Shown: one piece after another, positions 63,405-64,000 of the stretch
How the letters are laid out: each line of letters starts with the position of its first letter
How positions within the stretch are numbered: position 1 is the stretch's first letter
NCBI RefSeq assembly: GCF_000175575.2
Contig: NZ_CP005986.1
Location: 1,371,549-1,435,548 of the forward strand
Direction: 5' to 3'
DNA length: 64,000 nt
From: Acidithiobacillus caldus ATCC 51756
GTDB taxonomy: Bacteria > Pseudomonadota > Gammaproteobacteria > Acidithiobacillales > Acidithiobacillaceae
Translations under genes and position numbers: made by a program
The notes under the pieces: model-generated
The model's database searches: none
Seen by the model: only the letters and a program-made list of their open reading frames with translations
Told to the model about the DNA's origin: nothing

Positions 63405-64000
63405 ATGGACCAATCCTCTCGCTATGCCGATCTTTCACTGAAAGAGGAAGATCTGATCAAGGAAGGCAACCACATTCTGGTCGCTTATAAAATGCAACCC
63501 AAGGCAGGCCACGGTTATCTGGAAGCCGCGGCGCATTTTGCCGCCGAATCGTCTACCGGCACCAACGTGGAGGTCTCCACAACTGACGATTTCACTAAAG
63601 GTGTCGACGCCCTCGTCTACTTCATCGACGAAGCACGGGAAGACATGCGGATTGCGTATCCGCTGGAGCTTTTCGATCGCAATGTCACGGACGGGCGAAT
63701 GATGATCGTTTCCTTCCTGACCCTAGCCATTGGTAATAACCAGGGAATGGGGGATATCGCCCATGCCAAGATGATCGACTTCTGGCTGCCGCCGCGAGCC
63801 ATCCAGCTCTTCGATGGTCCCGCCAAAGATATTTCCGATTTATGGCGTATTCTCGGTCGGCCCATCCAGGATGGCGGCTACATTGCCGGGACGATCATCA
63901 AGCCCAAGCTTGGTCTACGCCCTGAACCCTTTGCCGAGGCTGCGTACCAGTTCTGGCTCGGCGGCGATTTCATCAAGAACGATGAGCCCCAGGGTAACCA
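63405..64000 (+). CDS. cbbM: Form II RuBisCO large subunit (5' part)
   Basis: First 198 codons of ribulose-1,5-bisphosphate carboxylase/oxygenase form II; the gene runs past the window end. N-terminus [20 protein letters not shown], then [20 protein letters not shown] and the catalytic-site segment [11 protein letters not shown] with the conserved active-site Lys. Form II enzymes have about 460 residues and no small subunit, and favour high CO2 and low O2. It shows the organism fixes CO2 by the Calvin cycle. The upstream cbbY-like gene fits. Confidence 0.95.
   Translation, partial: MDQSSRYADLSLKEEDLIKEGNHILVAYKMQPKAGHGYLEAAAHFAAESSTGTNVEVSTTDDFTKGVDALVYFIDEAREDMRIAYPLELFDRNVTDGRMMIVSFLTLAIGNNQGMGDIAHAKMIDFWLPPRAIQLFDGPAKDISDLWRILGRPIQDGGYIAGTIIKPKLGLRPEPFAEAAYQFWLGGDFIKNDEPQGN

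Overview
The window most likely comes from Acidithiobacillus caldus or a very close relative. The gene order IS256-type transposase, response regulator, histidine kinase, PQQ-propeller tetrathionate hydrolase, DoxD matches the published A. caldus ISac1-rsrR-rsrS-tetH-doxD cluster. The 19-base inverted repeat described for RsrR is present between rsrS and tetH. Cytochrome bd, a SoeABC-like molybdoenzyme, form II RuBisCO and the GC-rich coding style fit an acidophilic, sulfur-oxidising autotroph. Species assignment rests on recall of that literature, not on a database search.

Layout. 1-5,580: decayed IS256 transposase, then rsrR, rsrS, tetH and doxD for the tetrathionate (S4I) pathway. 5,690-11,604: an accessory stretch with an intact IS630 element flanked by TA, a Sel1-repeat protein, a second TetH-like propeller whose signal peptide is probably frameshifted, an HdeD-type membrane protein, and an intact IS256 element with a 9-base target duplication. 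11,771-23,955: a respiratory block. It holds cydAB, a DUF202 protein, soeABC-like genes, a short NAD(P)-binding protein, two more DUF202 proteins, two unrecognised small proteins, a MoaA, a strong terminator, a two-helix membrane protein and a LysR regulator. 24,130-30,540: an IS-rich island of broken or orphan genes, with a truncated secreted peptide, an IS3 remnant, orphan genes and an intact IS5 element flanked by CTAA. It ends at a tRNA-Thr(CGT) with its own terminator and a four-copy 11-base repeat. 30,954-64,000: mostly ordinary chromosome. It holds an amino-acid permease, a tripartite RND efflux operon, a methyltransferase, dacB with an overlapping DUF3293 gene, an AmpG-like transporter, a lipoprotein cytochrome c beside a Ser-rich lipoprotein, a desaturase, two sugar epimerases, a Kef-type antiporter, an FAH-fold enzyme, a YdeP-like molybdoenzyme with FdhD, speA, phoH, bcp, a Fur-family regulator, a GT39 glycosyltransferase, cbbY, dksA, a DUF2202 protein, padR and the 5' part of cbbM, cut by the window end.

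How the genes fit together. DoxD oxidises thiosulfate to tetrathionate with electrons to quinone. TetH hydrolyses tetrathionate outside the cytoplasmic membrane under RsrRS control. The SoeABC-like enzyme would oxidise cytoplasmic sulfite to quinone, and cytochrome bd can re-oxidise the quinol. MoaA supplies molybdopterin. CbbM fixes CO2, and CbbY probably clears a RuBisCO inhibitor.

The best candidate for something undescribed is the operon around soeABC. It carries three DUF202 proteins that share an N-terminal LRDWLAxDRT signature, a short NAD(P)-binding protein, two orphan small proteins and a dedicated MoaA.
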